Origin: Rhizobacter sp. SG703
GTDB lineage: Bacteria > Pseudomonadota > Gammaproteobacteria > Burkholderiales > Burkholderiaceae_C
Assembly: GCF_012275445.1 (NCBI RefSeq)
Contig: NZ_JAAZQK010000016.1
Location: forward strand, 62,001-126,000
DNA length: 64,000 nt
Reading direction: 5' to 3'
A program made the translations under genes and the position numbers. The notes under the pieces were generated by a model. It was given only the letters and a program-made list of their open reading frames with translations, was not told the DNA's origin and searched no databases. Every line of letters begins with the position of its first letter. Position 1 is the stretch's first letter. Below, one piece after another: positions 1 to 7,100 of the stretch.

Positions 1-437
1 GCCTGTGGCCACAGCGTCCAGAACTGCACCGGGCGGCCCGCGAGAGGCGCTTCGTCGAGGCGCGTCAGGATCACCGCCTGGCCGACGTAGGCATGCAGCA
101 CCGTGTGCCGGTCGACCAGTACGCCGCCATGGCTGAACGTGCGGCCGAAGCGGAACAGGGCGACGTCGCCCGCCGATGGAGTCTCGGTGCGCACGGCGCC
201 GACGCGCTCGAGCCACTGCACGTACAGCTCTTCGCTGCGGTGCAGGTGCCAAGCCGTGCTGTAGGTGCCCGGGTCGATCGGCGCCGTCACGCCGGCCGCT
301 TCGTAGATCGCGCACAGGCTCTGCCCGCAGTCGACTCCCACGCCCTTCAGGCGGCCGTGGTGGTGGTACGGCGTTCCCAGCCAGGTCAGGGCCTCCTGGA
401 TCACGGCTTCGCGTTGCATTTCTTCGTGGTGGGTCAT
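1..437 (-). CDS. NlpC/P60 tail-tip peptidase (partial, runs off left edge)
   Basis: Reads leftward from the ATG at 437 with no stop before the window edge, so the C-terminus is missing. The protein opens MTHHEEMQREAVIQEALTWL and carries an NlpC/P60 papain-fold signature: catalytic Cys in GVDCGQS (about residue 39) and catalytic His in FSHGGV (about residue 100). Phage and gene-transfer-agent tails use such cysteine peptidases to cut peptidoglycan cross-links during DNA entry. It starts 5 bp after the DUF2163 gene, matching the order DUF2460, DUF2163, NlpC/P60 of gene-transfer-agent tail tips. The host-specificity protein expected next lies outside the window. Confidence 0.85.
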   Translation of the reverse strand, partial: MTHHEEMQREAVIQEALTWLGTPYHHHGRLKGVGVDCGQSLCAIYEAAGVTAPIDPGTYSTAWHLHRSEELYVQWLERVGAVRTETPSAGDVALFRFGRTFSHGGVLVDRHTVLHAYVGQAVILTRLDEAPLAGRPVQFWTLWPQ

Positions 438-442
438 GGGGC

Positions 443-1372
443 TCACATGACCGTTTCAGCGGCCGGCACGTACGGCTTGCCTCGGAAGCGGATCACGTTG
501 TTGAACTTGGCTTTGCAGGTAGCCTGCGTCTTGTCGCAGCCCGGGTAGATCGCGAAGGTGTCGCCCGGCGCGATCGGGAACGGGAACGGCTGCAGCACGG
601 TCATCTCGTTGCCCGCGGAGCCCCCGCTGGACGTGTGGCGCTTGACCGTGCGCGCCTGCCCCGCGTTGAGGCCGGTGAGGAAGCGCACGACGCCGAGGTC
701 GAAGTACCCGGCCGCCTGGCCGAGTCCGTGCCCGAAGCGCGTGCGCGTGGCGTCGCTGCCGGTGTTGGCGACGCCGTTCACGGTCTTCGCATCGCGGTTC
801 ACGCCGCAGGCCGCGTCGTAGAGCGTGTTCGAGCAGCCGGGCTGGTAGACCTCGGCCGGCACCATCACGTCGAGCTGCTCGGTGTCGCTCTTCACGGTGA
901 GCTGCTGCTGCGTGCGGTCGCCCTGGGTCGTCGCGACCCGGCCGGTGAACCACACCAGCGTACCGGCGATCGGCGGGTTCAGGCTCGCCATGTCCGCCGC
1001 GGGCAGGAAGGCGCGCTGCAGCTCCAGCCGCGCATGCTCGAAGCCGCCGCGGGCGATGTAGGCCAGCAGCGGGGTGCCGTTGAGCTGCATCGCCCGCTCC
1101 TCGCTGTCCAGGTTCGCCGGCAGCTCGAACACCGTCACCTCCACGCTGTCGACCTCGATGCCCACGCTCAGCCGCGTGCGGCTGCGACGCAGGCCCGGTC
1201 CGAGCGACCAGGTCGTACCGTTGACCGTGATGGCCTGGTCGGCGCTCGTCCAGCGCAGCACCAGGCCGCCCGGCAGCGTGAAGGTGTACAGGTCGATGCA
1301 GCCGAGCTCGAGCTCGGTGTTCATCAGCTCGGCCAGCGCACCAGGTGACATCTCCCAAGACGGCGTTCTCAT
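443..1372 (-). CDS. DUF2163 tail-tip hub protein (GTA ORF13-like)
   Basis: 309 aa. The N-terminal half matches the DUF2163 pattern (LGCIDLYTFTLPGG near residue 25) and the C-terminal part has the Cys-containing BR0599-type region (CSNTLYDAACGVNRD, then YPGCDKTQATCKAKF near the end). In gene transfer agents and many siphoviruses this protein builds the tail hub between the distal tail protein and the fibre protein. It lies 10 bp downstream of the DUF2460 gene in the same transcription unit. The ATG at 1372 is the first in frame. Family assignment is confident; the structural role is by analogy. Confidence 0.85.
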   Translation of the reverse strand: MRTPSWEMSPGALAELMNTELELGCIDLYTFTLPGGLVLRWTSADQAITVNGTTWSLGPGLRRSRTRLSVGIEVDSVEVTVFELPANLDSEERAMQLNGTPLLAYIARGGFEHARLELQRAFLPAADMASLNPPIAGTLVWFTGRVATTQGDRTQQQLTVKSDTEQLDVMVPAEVYQPGCSNTLYDAACGVNRDAKTVNGVANTGSDATRTRFGHGLGQAAGYFDLGVVRFLTGLNAGQARTVKRHTSSGGSAGNEMTVLQPFPFPIAPGDTFAIYPGCDKTQATCKAKFNNVIRFRGKPYVPAAETVM

Positions 1373-1382
1373 CGGCGCGACC

Positions 1383-1979
1383 TCAGGGCTTCACCGTGAT
1401 CAGCTCGACGCTGCGCGCTTCCCACAGCTGCTGCAGGAACTGCGAGACCTCGGTCTCGTCCTGCTTGAAGCGCACGCGCCAGTAGAAGTGCCCGGTCCAC
1501 GTCACCGGCAGGCCCATCGCCACCGGTACGCCGAAGCTCAGCACGCCGCTCGGACCGATGTCGTAGGTGCTAGGGTCGGCGAGCGCGCCGCCGAGAAGCA
1601 CCTGCGCGTCATCCGCCGCGGCATACACCGGCTCGACCACGCCGCCCCACGTGCGCACGAGCTGGAACTTGCGGATGGCACCGTCGCCGGTGCCCAGGCG
1701 CTGGTCGACGACCGAGCAATCGTCGGGATCGAGGTACAGGAAGCGCTGCGCCGCGCCGCCGCGCGCGTTGAAGAAGCCCACCAACGTCTTCAGTTCGGCC
1801 AGGCCGTCGGTCTCGCGCAGCACCTCGTAGGCGAGCTTGTAGCGCCAGCGCGGGAAGCTGAAGTAGCGGGTGCGGAACTCGCGACCACTCGGCGTCTCGC
1901 GAACGCTGGTGCGGTGCATCGGCACACGAGTGCTGCCCCACTTCAGGCCGGGCAGCGTCGGGAAGATGTCGAGGCTCAT
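1383..1979 (-). CDS. DUF2460 distal tail protein (GTA ORF12-like)
   Basis: 198 aa, normal for the DUF2460 (TIGR02217) family. Typical features are the N-terminal FPTLPGLKWGSTRVP stretch, the RYFSFPRWRYKLAYEVLR segment, the GFFNARGGAAQRFLYLDPDD core and the GHFYWRVRF motif. Family members form the hexameric distal tail ring of siphovirus and gene-transfer-agent tails. The gene follows the tape measure by 9 bp and precedes DUF2163, the canonical order. Confidence 0.88.
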   Translation of the reverse strand: MSLDIFPTLPGLKWGSTRVPMHRTSVRETPSGREFRTRYFSFPRWRYKLAYEVLRETDGLAELKTLVGFFNARGGAAQRFLYLDPDDCSVVDQRLGTGDGAIRKFQLVRTWGGVVEPVYAAADDAQVLLGGALADPSTYDIGPSGVLSFGVPVAMGLPVTWTGHFYWRVRFKQDETEVSQFLQQLWEARSVELITVKP

Positions 1980-1988
1980 CCTGTTCCC

Positions 1989-4367
1989 TCAGTTGAACGA
2001 GAAGTCACGGCGCAGTGCCTTCAGCACCGCTGCCAGGTCGCGCTTCGAGGCCATGAAGAACTCGCCGGCCGTCACGCCGCGCAGTTCGAACGAGGGGCCA
2101 GGCTCGCCGCTGCCGCTGCTGTCGCCCTGCCCGGCGAGCTGGCGGATCACGTTGGCGTGCTGCTTCGGCAGCACCATCTCTTCCTCGTGGAGCTGCGTGA
2201 TCGGGTTCAGGCCGCTGGGGATGTCGTAGCCGCCCGAGGCGCTCTTGATGCCCTTGCCCATCCCGGACACCGCCGCGAAGATGGCCGCCATCGCCGCAAT
2301 CGCGAGCACCGGCCCGACGACAGGGATGGAGGCCTGCGACGCCGCGGCGCCCGACCCCGCCTCGGCCGCATTCGCGCCGACAACGGCCGTGGCCTCGGCC
2401 GACTTCACCGCGACGTTCGTCGCCGAGGCCGCCGCCTGCATGCCCTTCTCCTGCGTCAGGAACCCAAGCTTCATCGCCAGCATGCGTGCCTGGCTGGCGA
2501 TCCACTGCGAGGCGGGTTCCGTCACGACGTTGCGCAGGAACGCTTCCTTCACGCCGCCGAAGATCGTGCCCAGCGCCTGGCCCCAGGTGCTGGTCTTCTC
2601 CAGCAGGCCGTCCAGCGCGGTTCCGAAGCTGTCGCCGATGCCGCTGAAGAAGCCCGAGCCACCGAAGGCATTGGCGCCCTGTTCCCGCAACGCGGTGTTG
2701 GCGGCCGACAGCACCTGCAGCCGCTGCTGTTCGTGCTGCTGCTCGACCAGCAGCAGCTCGTTCTTGATCCGCGCCAGCTCGACCGGGTTGACGGTCGGAT
2801 CCGCGCTCAGCAGCTGCAGGCGCTGCTGCAGTGCAGACGCCTGCACGACGTAGCGGCGGTCCTCGAACTCGACCTCCAGCTGCGCGAGCTGGGCCTTCGT
2901 GATCTCCTCGGCGTCGAGCGCCGCCTTCGCCGCCGTGCGCTCGAGCTCGATCTCGCCGAGCGCGAGCTGCTCAGCCGTGCGCATGCCGTCCTGGTCAATC
3001 GCGTCGCGCTGCTGGCGGGTCTCGCGGGCGATGCTCACCTCGAGCTGCGCCGCCTTGCGTTGGATCGCGACCTGGTCGGCCGTGGTCATCGTGAGGTTGT
3101 CGGTCAGCCAGCGCCAGTACGCGAGTTCCTCTTCCTTCGTGTACTCACGCCCTTCGGTCAGCACCGACTGCACCCGCTTCTCCTCGGCGAGCATGGCCTC
3201 GTAGTAGCTCATGTATGACCCGGCACCGTCCTTCTCCTTATCGCCCTTGCCCTTGAGCGTCGCGCTGCGCGTGCCGCCGCCCGACGGTGCGGCCTCGGTC
3301 TGGTCGGGGTTGAAGATCGCCGACAGCCGGTCGCGCGACTCGCTACTGGACGCGACGATGTTGTCCCATGCCTTGCTCCAGGCTTCGCCGATCCGCGCCG
3401 GCCAGCCCATCAGCTCGTCCTGCGCGCCCTTCAGGTCGCCGGTCATCAGCTTGTACAGCCCGGCGCCGAGCGCACGCAGCGGCTCGGCAACCGTCACCAC
3501 CAGGCCGTTGAGCACCTCCCACACGATGACCACCGCGTTCTTGAGGCCCCAGAACACCGCCGTCAGCCCGCCGATCGCGCCGCGGGTCACGGTGATGGCC
3601 GTCGGCCCGACCGCGACGAACCACTCGGCGAGCTTGGTCACCACCGGCATCAGCACGTTGCCGATCGTGTGGGCGAAGCCCTTCATGACGAGCGCGGCCT
3701 TGTCGCCCGCGCTGTCGAAGGCGTTGTACGCGTCGACCTGTTCCTGGCCGACCAGCAGGCCGAGCTCTTCCATCAGCTCGGCGTTCTCGCGCACCGTGTC
3801 GCCGTTGAGTTTGAGGAGTGCGGAGCTGGCGTCGACCCCCTTGCCGAAGATCTGTGAGGCTGCGACGTTGCGGTCGGTGCCTTCCTTGTACTCGCCAGTC
3901 AGCTTGATGGCGTCCAGCATCAGGTCGTTGAACGGGCGCAGCGCGCCATGGGTATCGCGCGTGACCAGGCCGAGTTTGTTGAGCGCACCCTCGTCTTCGT
4001 TCAGGTGCTTCAGCAGACCCTTGCCGGCTGTCTGCATTTGCTCGGTGGTCGCGCCGACATCCTCCAGCGCGGCGATCCAGGTGCTCGCACCGGTGGCCGA
4101 CACGCCGAGCGCCTTGCCCAACTGGATGCTCTCCTCCTGGAACTTGGCGGTCTGCTCGATCGCCTTGCTGAAGAGCGCGCCGCCGCCCAGCACCGCAGTG
4201 AGGGCGACGAACTTGCCTCGGATCGACTCCAGCGGTCCGTTGACCTTGCCGAGCCCGGTCGAGGCGTCGTCGCCGAACTGCTGGACGTTCTGCAGGCCGG
4301 CACGCAGGGCCTGGCGGAGCGGAGTGACATCGCCGTCGACGACGACTTTGGCGCGGGGATCGGTCAT
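1989..4367 (-). CDS. Tail tape-measure protein
   Basis: 792 aa, the longest protein of the tail module, placed directly after the tail-assembly chaperones as expected. It has alternating helical and hydrophobic stretches: a hydrophobic block at about residues 225-295, a Gln/Glu-rich coiled-coil region at about 385-560 and an Ala-rich, membrane-like segment at about 640-710. Tape measures set tail length and are ejected to help DNA cross the membrane. A tail near 100 nm would be expected from the usual length relation; this is an inference. Confidence 0.9.
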   Translation of the reverse strand: MTDPRAKVVVDGDVTPLRQALRAGLQNVQQFGDDASTGLGKVNGPLESIRGKFVALTAVLGGGALFSKAIEQTAKFQEESIQLGKALGVSATGASTWIAALEDVGATTEQMQTAGKGLLKHLNEDEGALNKLGLVTRDTHGALRPFNDLMLDAIKLTGEYKEGTDRNVAASQIFGKGVDASSALLKLNGDTVRENAELMEELGLLVGQEQVDAYNAFDSAGDKAALVMKGFAHTIGNVLMPVVTKLAEWFVAVGPTAITVTRGAIGGLTAVFWGLKNAVVIVWEVLNGLVVTVAEPLRALGAGLYKLMTGDLKGAQDELMGWPARIGEAWSKAWDNIVASSSESRDRLSAIFNPDQTEAAPSGGGTRSATLKGKGDKEKDGAGSYMSYYEAMLAEEKRVQSVLTEGREYTKEEELAYWRWLTDNLTMTTADQVAIQRKAAQLEVSIARETRQQRDAIDQDGMRTAEQLALGEIELERTAAKAALDAEEITKAQLAQLEVEFEDRRYVVQASALQQRLQLLSADPTVNPVELARIKNELLLVEQQHEQQRLQVLSAANTALREQGANAFGGSGFFSGIGDSFGTALDGLLEKTSTWGQALGTIFGGVKEAFLRNVVTEPASQWIASQARMLAMKLGFLTQEKGMQAAASATNVAVKSAEATAVVGANAAEAGSGAAASQASIPVVGPVLAIAAMAAIFAAVSGMGKGIKSASGGYDIPSGLNPITQLHEEEMVLPKQHANVIRQLAGQGDSSGSGEPGPSFELRGVTAGEFFMASKRDLAAVLKALRRDFSFN

Positions 4368-4388
4368 GCGTGGTTCAGATGGTTCAGG

Positions 4389-4747
4389 TCAGAGGTCGAG
4401 GAAGGCCAACATCGGGTCATCGGGCCGACCGTGGGCGACGGCCATGCCGATGCTTCGGGCCTGCTCCATCGCGTGGTCGGCTGCGTGTTCGGGATCCCCG
4501 GCGGCCGGCGCGGCGGACCGCTCGGGCTTGATGCCGATCGCGAGTGCGATGCGGCGCAACTGCAACGCGGCCGGCGGTGTGTGCCGCCAGAACGCGGCCA
4601 GCGCGGTGACCTGGGGGAGCGTGACGCGTTCGTCGATGTGGTCCCAGGTCCAGCCGGTTGCCGTGATCAGCCAGGCGTAGAGCTCGCTCCAAGGGTCGGC
4701 GCCTGCGTCCCCGGCATGGCTGCCAGAGACGCCCCGGCTTCCCCCAG
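4389..4747 (-). CDS. Tail assembly chaperone extension (gpT), reached by -1 frameshift
   Basis: This frame has no independent start but is open from the end of the upstream chaperone to a TGA at 4389-4391. After the run CTGGGGGAAG (minus strand, 4738-4747) the -1 frame continues with a well-formed protein containing ADPWSELYAWLITATGW and ALQLRRIALAIGIKPE. A ribosome slipping back one base at GGG would make a G-GT fusion of about 212 aa. The arrangement copies the lambda gpG/gpGT system, in which the fusion loads the tape measure. The slippery run differs from lambda's GGGAAAG, so the exact slip site is inferred. Confidence 0.75.
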
Positions 4748-5026
4748 CCCGGTGACCTTGGTCTCTAGGCCCGCAACCTTGGCGACGACTTCGAGCGCCG
4801 CGCTCAGCTGCTCGATGGTCGCCGGCAGCTCCTCGACCTCGGTGACCGTGAGGCCGGTGCCGGCCGACAGCACCAGCACGATGTCGTCGAAGACGACTTC
4901 ATCCAGGCGGCCGTTCTTGAAGGCCATGCCGGCGCGGTTGAAGGCGGGCAGCAGCTTCTTCAGCCGGCCCAGCGGGATGGGTGCGACCTCGATCGTCTGC
5001 TCGCCCAGGATGATGGTGTCGTTCAT
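4667..5026 (-). CDS. Tail assembly chaperone (gpG-like)
   Basis: 119 aa, located between the tail tube and the tape measure, where siphoviruses encode the short tail chaperone. It starts MNDTIILGEQTIEVAPIPLG, resembling the beta-rich N-terminus of lambdoid G homologs. The last about 25 residues (low-complexity, Ala/Thr/Gly) lie after the predicted frameshift point, as in other G proteins. It is soluble, absent from virions in characterised relatives, and coats the tape measure before tube polymerisation. Confidence 0.8.
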   Translation of the reverse strand: MNDTIILGEQTIEVAPIPLGRLKKLLPAFNRAGMAFKNGRLDEVVFDDIVLVLSAGTGLTVTEVEELPATIEQLSAALEVVAKVAGLETKVTGLGEAGASLAAMPGTQAPTLGASSTPG

Positions 5027-5051
5027 GTTTCGGGATCCTTCGCGTGGTGGG

Positions 5052-5840
5052 TCAGAACAGGCAGAGGTAGCCGATCTCGTCGGCCGCGTCGGCGAAGGCC
5101 TGCGCGCTCAGGTCGTAGACCGCGTAGTCGTCGTTCTTCAGCGGCAGGCTGACCTTGCTGCTCACCGCCCGGTTGAACTTCATCACCAGGTTCTTGCCGT
5201 CGAAGCTGTTCTGCAGCAGCAGAGAGAAGGCCGGCGTGGGGCCCATCACGTCGTTGGTGAGCTGGAAGATCTGGCCCTTGGCGTTGGCTCCCTCGGCGCG
5301 GTACTCGTAGCTGACCAGCAGCGTGCGCTCACGAGGCGACGGGGCCACGCGATAGGTGCCGTCCACGACGGTGTACTGGCTGGCGGCCGGCGCCTGGCCT
5401 TCGGTCACCGCGGCGCGCTCCAGTGACTCCATCGTGGCGGCATCGAGCACGCCCAAGTCGGTCACGAAGGTGGCGCCCTGCGGCGGCTCGACGGTGAACT
5501 GCACGGCGGCCTGGCTGCCGCCCTCCGCGGCAGGCACCTTGACGACGAAGTCGAAGACGGCGGCACGCACGCCGGCCTGCGCCGTCTTGCCGAACTGCAG
5601 GCTGCCCAGGATCGCGCCGTTGATCTCGGCGTACTTCGCCTTGATCTCGATCTTGCCCTTGCCCTGCCCGACCGAGATCGGGAAGCGCTTGGAGCCGTAC
5701 AGCGTCTTGAGGTCGACATCGATGTCGACGGAGATGTCCTGCATCGTGCCGAGCCGCACGGGCGTCGGGTTCAGCAGCAGCCTGCCCAGCGAGTCGTACG
5801 TGGGGATCGCGATGATCTTGCCGGTTCCGAAGTTGATCAT
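5052..5840 (-). CDS. Major tail tube protein
   Basis: 262 aa, beta-rich. The N-terminus MINFGTGKIIAIPT and the KTLYGSKRFPISVGQGKGKI segment are typical of long-tail phage tube proteins, with an immunoglobulin-like C-terminal part. The protein polymerises into the inner tail tube. Position, between the tail-completion gene and the chaperone, is diagnostic. A 40-bp spacer precedes it, probably holding its ribosome binding site (GAACCCCATGATC context). Confidence 0.85.
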   Translation of the reverse strand: MINFGTGKIIAIPTYDSLGRLLLNPTPVRLGTMQDISVDIDVDLKTLYGSKRFPISVGQGKGKIEIKAKYAEINGAILGSLQFGKTAQAGVRAAVFDFVVKVPAAEGGSQAAVQFTVEPPQGATFVTDLGVLDAATMESLERAAVTEGQAPAASQYTVVDGTYRVAPSPRERTLLVSYEYRAEGANAKGQIFQLTNDVMGPTPAFSLLLQNSFDGKNLVMKFNRAVSSKVSLPLKNDDYAVYDLSAQAFADAADEIGYLCLF

Positions 5841-5880
5841 GGGGTTCCGTGAGGTCTTTGGATGTGGGGTTGGTTTTGCG

Positions 5881-6333
5881 TCAGGAGACGAGCGCGAGGT
5901 CGCTGCCGCGCGTCAGCGCCTGCACCTGGTACGTCGCGGTAAGCCGGCCGATCGTCTCGTCGCCGCCCTCGGCGCGCGGCTCGGTGCGCGTGCAGCGCAG
6001 GCCCCGGCCGAGCGTGTTCAGGCCGGCGTCGACGGCGATGGCGCGGTGCGCCTGCAGGTGCAGTCGATCAGCGGCCGTCTCCCAGTCGTCGCCGCGCACA
6101 TGGAAGTCCAGCTCAAACTCCATCAGGCCGCGCGAGACCATGTCCGCGAAGGCTTCGGCCTGGCCGGTGGAGCGGCGGATGTTGATGGCGGGCAACTCGT
6201 CGGCGCCGAAGGCATCGACGCGGCCGCGGTGCACGCGGACGGCGGCATCGGTGCCGGCGGCCTGGAGCGCCTGGAGTGCCTGGTCAATGCGCTGCAGGAT
6301 GCGCTCGTGGGTGGTGTTGACCTGGATGCTCAT
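5881..6333 (-). CDS. Tail terminator/completion protein (gpU/gp10-like)
   Basis: 150 aa. It starts MSIQVNTTHERILQRIDQAL and has the alpha/beta layout with a central MEFELDFHVRGDD strand pair seen in minor tail/terminator proteins of lambdoid phages. Its ATG overlaps the stop of the preceding head-tail gene by 4 bp (ATGA), so the two are translationally coupled. Terminators cap the tail tube and dock to the head. The specific subfamily was not resolved by eye; the role rests on gene order and fold-like pattern. Confidence 0.65.
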   Translation of the reverse strand: MSIQVNTTHERILQRIDQALQALQAAGTDAAVRVHRGRVDAFGADELPAINIRRSTGQAEAFADMVSRGLMEFELDFHVRGDDWETAADRLHLQAHRAIAVDAGLNTLGRGLRCTRTEPRAEGGDETIGRLTATYQVQALTRGSDLALVS

Positions 6334-6653
6334 GTCTGCACCGCCTTCAGCTCGACCTGCAACTCGGTGCCGTCGAGCACCGGCACGCCGGCCTCGCGCG
6401 CCGCCCAGGTCTTGCCGGCCACGGTGAAGCGGTCGCCACGGTGGACGCCGTTCGGCGCGTCCGCGCTCTGCATACGGATAGTCGGCTCGGCGCGCGCCTG
6501 CATGCCGTCCAGGCCGGTGCTGCCCGGCTCGTCGAGCAGCACCCGCACCGGTTGCGCGTCGCCACCGGCCGGCGTGAACTGCGCGTCGCGGCCGACGCGG
6601 GCGTACAGCACTGCCAGCTTGCGCGTGAAGATGTTGTCGAGCATCGGCGGCAT
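6330..6653 (-). CDS. Head-tail joining protein (lambda gpFII-like)
   Basis: 107 aa, the size of lambda FII (117 aa). It opens MPPMLDNIFTRKLAVLYARV and ends ELQVELKAVQT, with a compact beta-barrel pattern (RGDRFTVAGKTWAAREAGVP) typical of the phage attachment family. FII-type proteins bind the portal/connector and create the docking surface for tails. It starts 5 bp after the decoration protein gene and overlaps the next gene by 4 bp. Confidence 0.75.
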   Translation of the reverse strand: MPPMLDNIFTRKLAVLYARVGRDAQFTPAGGDAQPVRVLLDEPGSTGLDGMQARAEPTIRMQSADAPNGVHRGDRFTVAGKTWAAREAGVPVLDGTELQVELKAVQT

Positions 6654-6658
6654 CCGGG

Positions 6659-6997
6659 TCAGGCGTTGATCTTGATGTCGATGAAGGTCTCGGCAGCAGC
6701 GGCGGCTGTGACCGCGAAACCAGCAGCAGCGATCGCCGCGTTGCCCGCGCCGACCGTGGCTGTCGTGATGACGCCTTGCAGGTGGTCCCATCGCACGGTG
6801 TCGCCCTGGCCGATGGCATCGCCCACGAGCTTCGGCAGTCGGTGGACACCTTCTACGGTGAACGTGCCAGGTGCACCGGCAGCAACGTTGGAGATTGCGA
6901 TGCCGATGCGGCTGCCGATCTTGGCGACGCCGCCAGACGCCACCGCGGCGACGGGCGTGTGGGTGAGTGACTTGCCGTGTTGGACGTAGTTCTTCAT
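6659..6997 (-). CDS. Capsid decoration protein, DUF2190
   Basis: 112 aa from the ATG at 6997. The protein begins MKNYVQHGKSLTHT and contains the GDTVRWDHLQGVITT segment and an Ala-rich region before TFIDIKINA, which fit the DUF2190 family of trimeric capsid-stabilising proteins (lambda gpD-like). It sits directly after the capsid gene. A longer reading frame upstream (to 7150) is rich in Ser/Arg/Pro and lacks family similarity, so the shorter start was chosen. Confidence 0.85.
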   Translation of the reverse strand: MKNYVQHGKSLTHTPVAAVASGGVAKIGSRIGIAISNVAAGAPGTFTVEGVHRLPKLVGDAIGQGDTVRWDHLQGVITTATVGAGNAAIAAAGFAVTAAAAAETFIDIKINA

Positions 6998-7100
6998 GGT
7001 GCGTGATGAAAATTCGGATGGGTAGGAGCAGGAGCCTGGGTCGAGACGTGATGGGCGGCCCTCTGCGGAGCCTTCGCCCAAGTTCGGTGACTCGTGGTGA

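Noticed and set aside
1074-3218. Plus-strand 714-codon frame across the tape measure region
   Set aside because: Antisense to well-supported tail genes, composition typical of complementary-strand artefacts.
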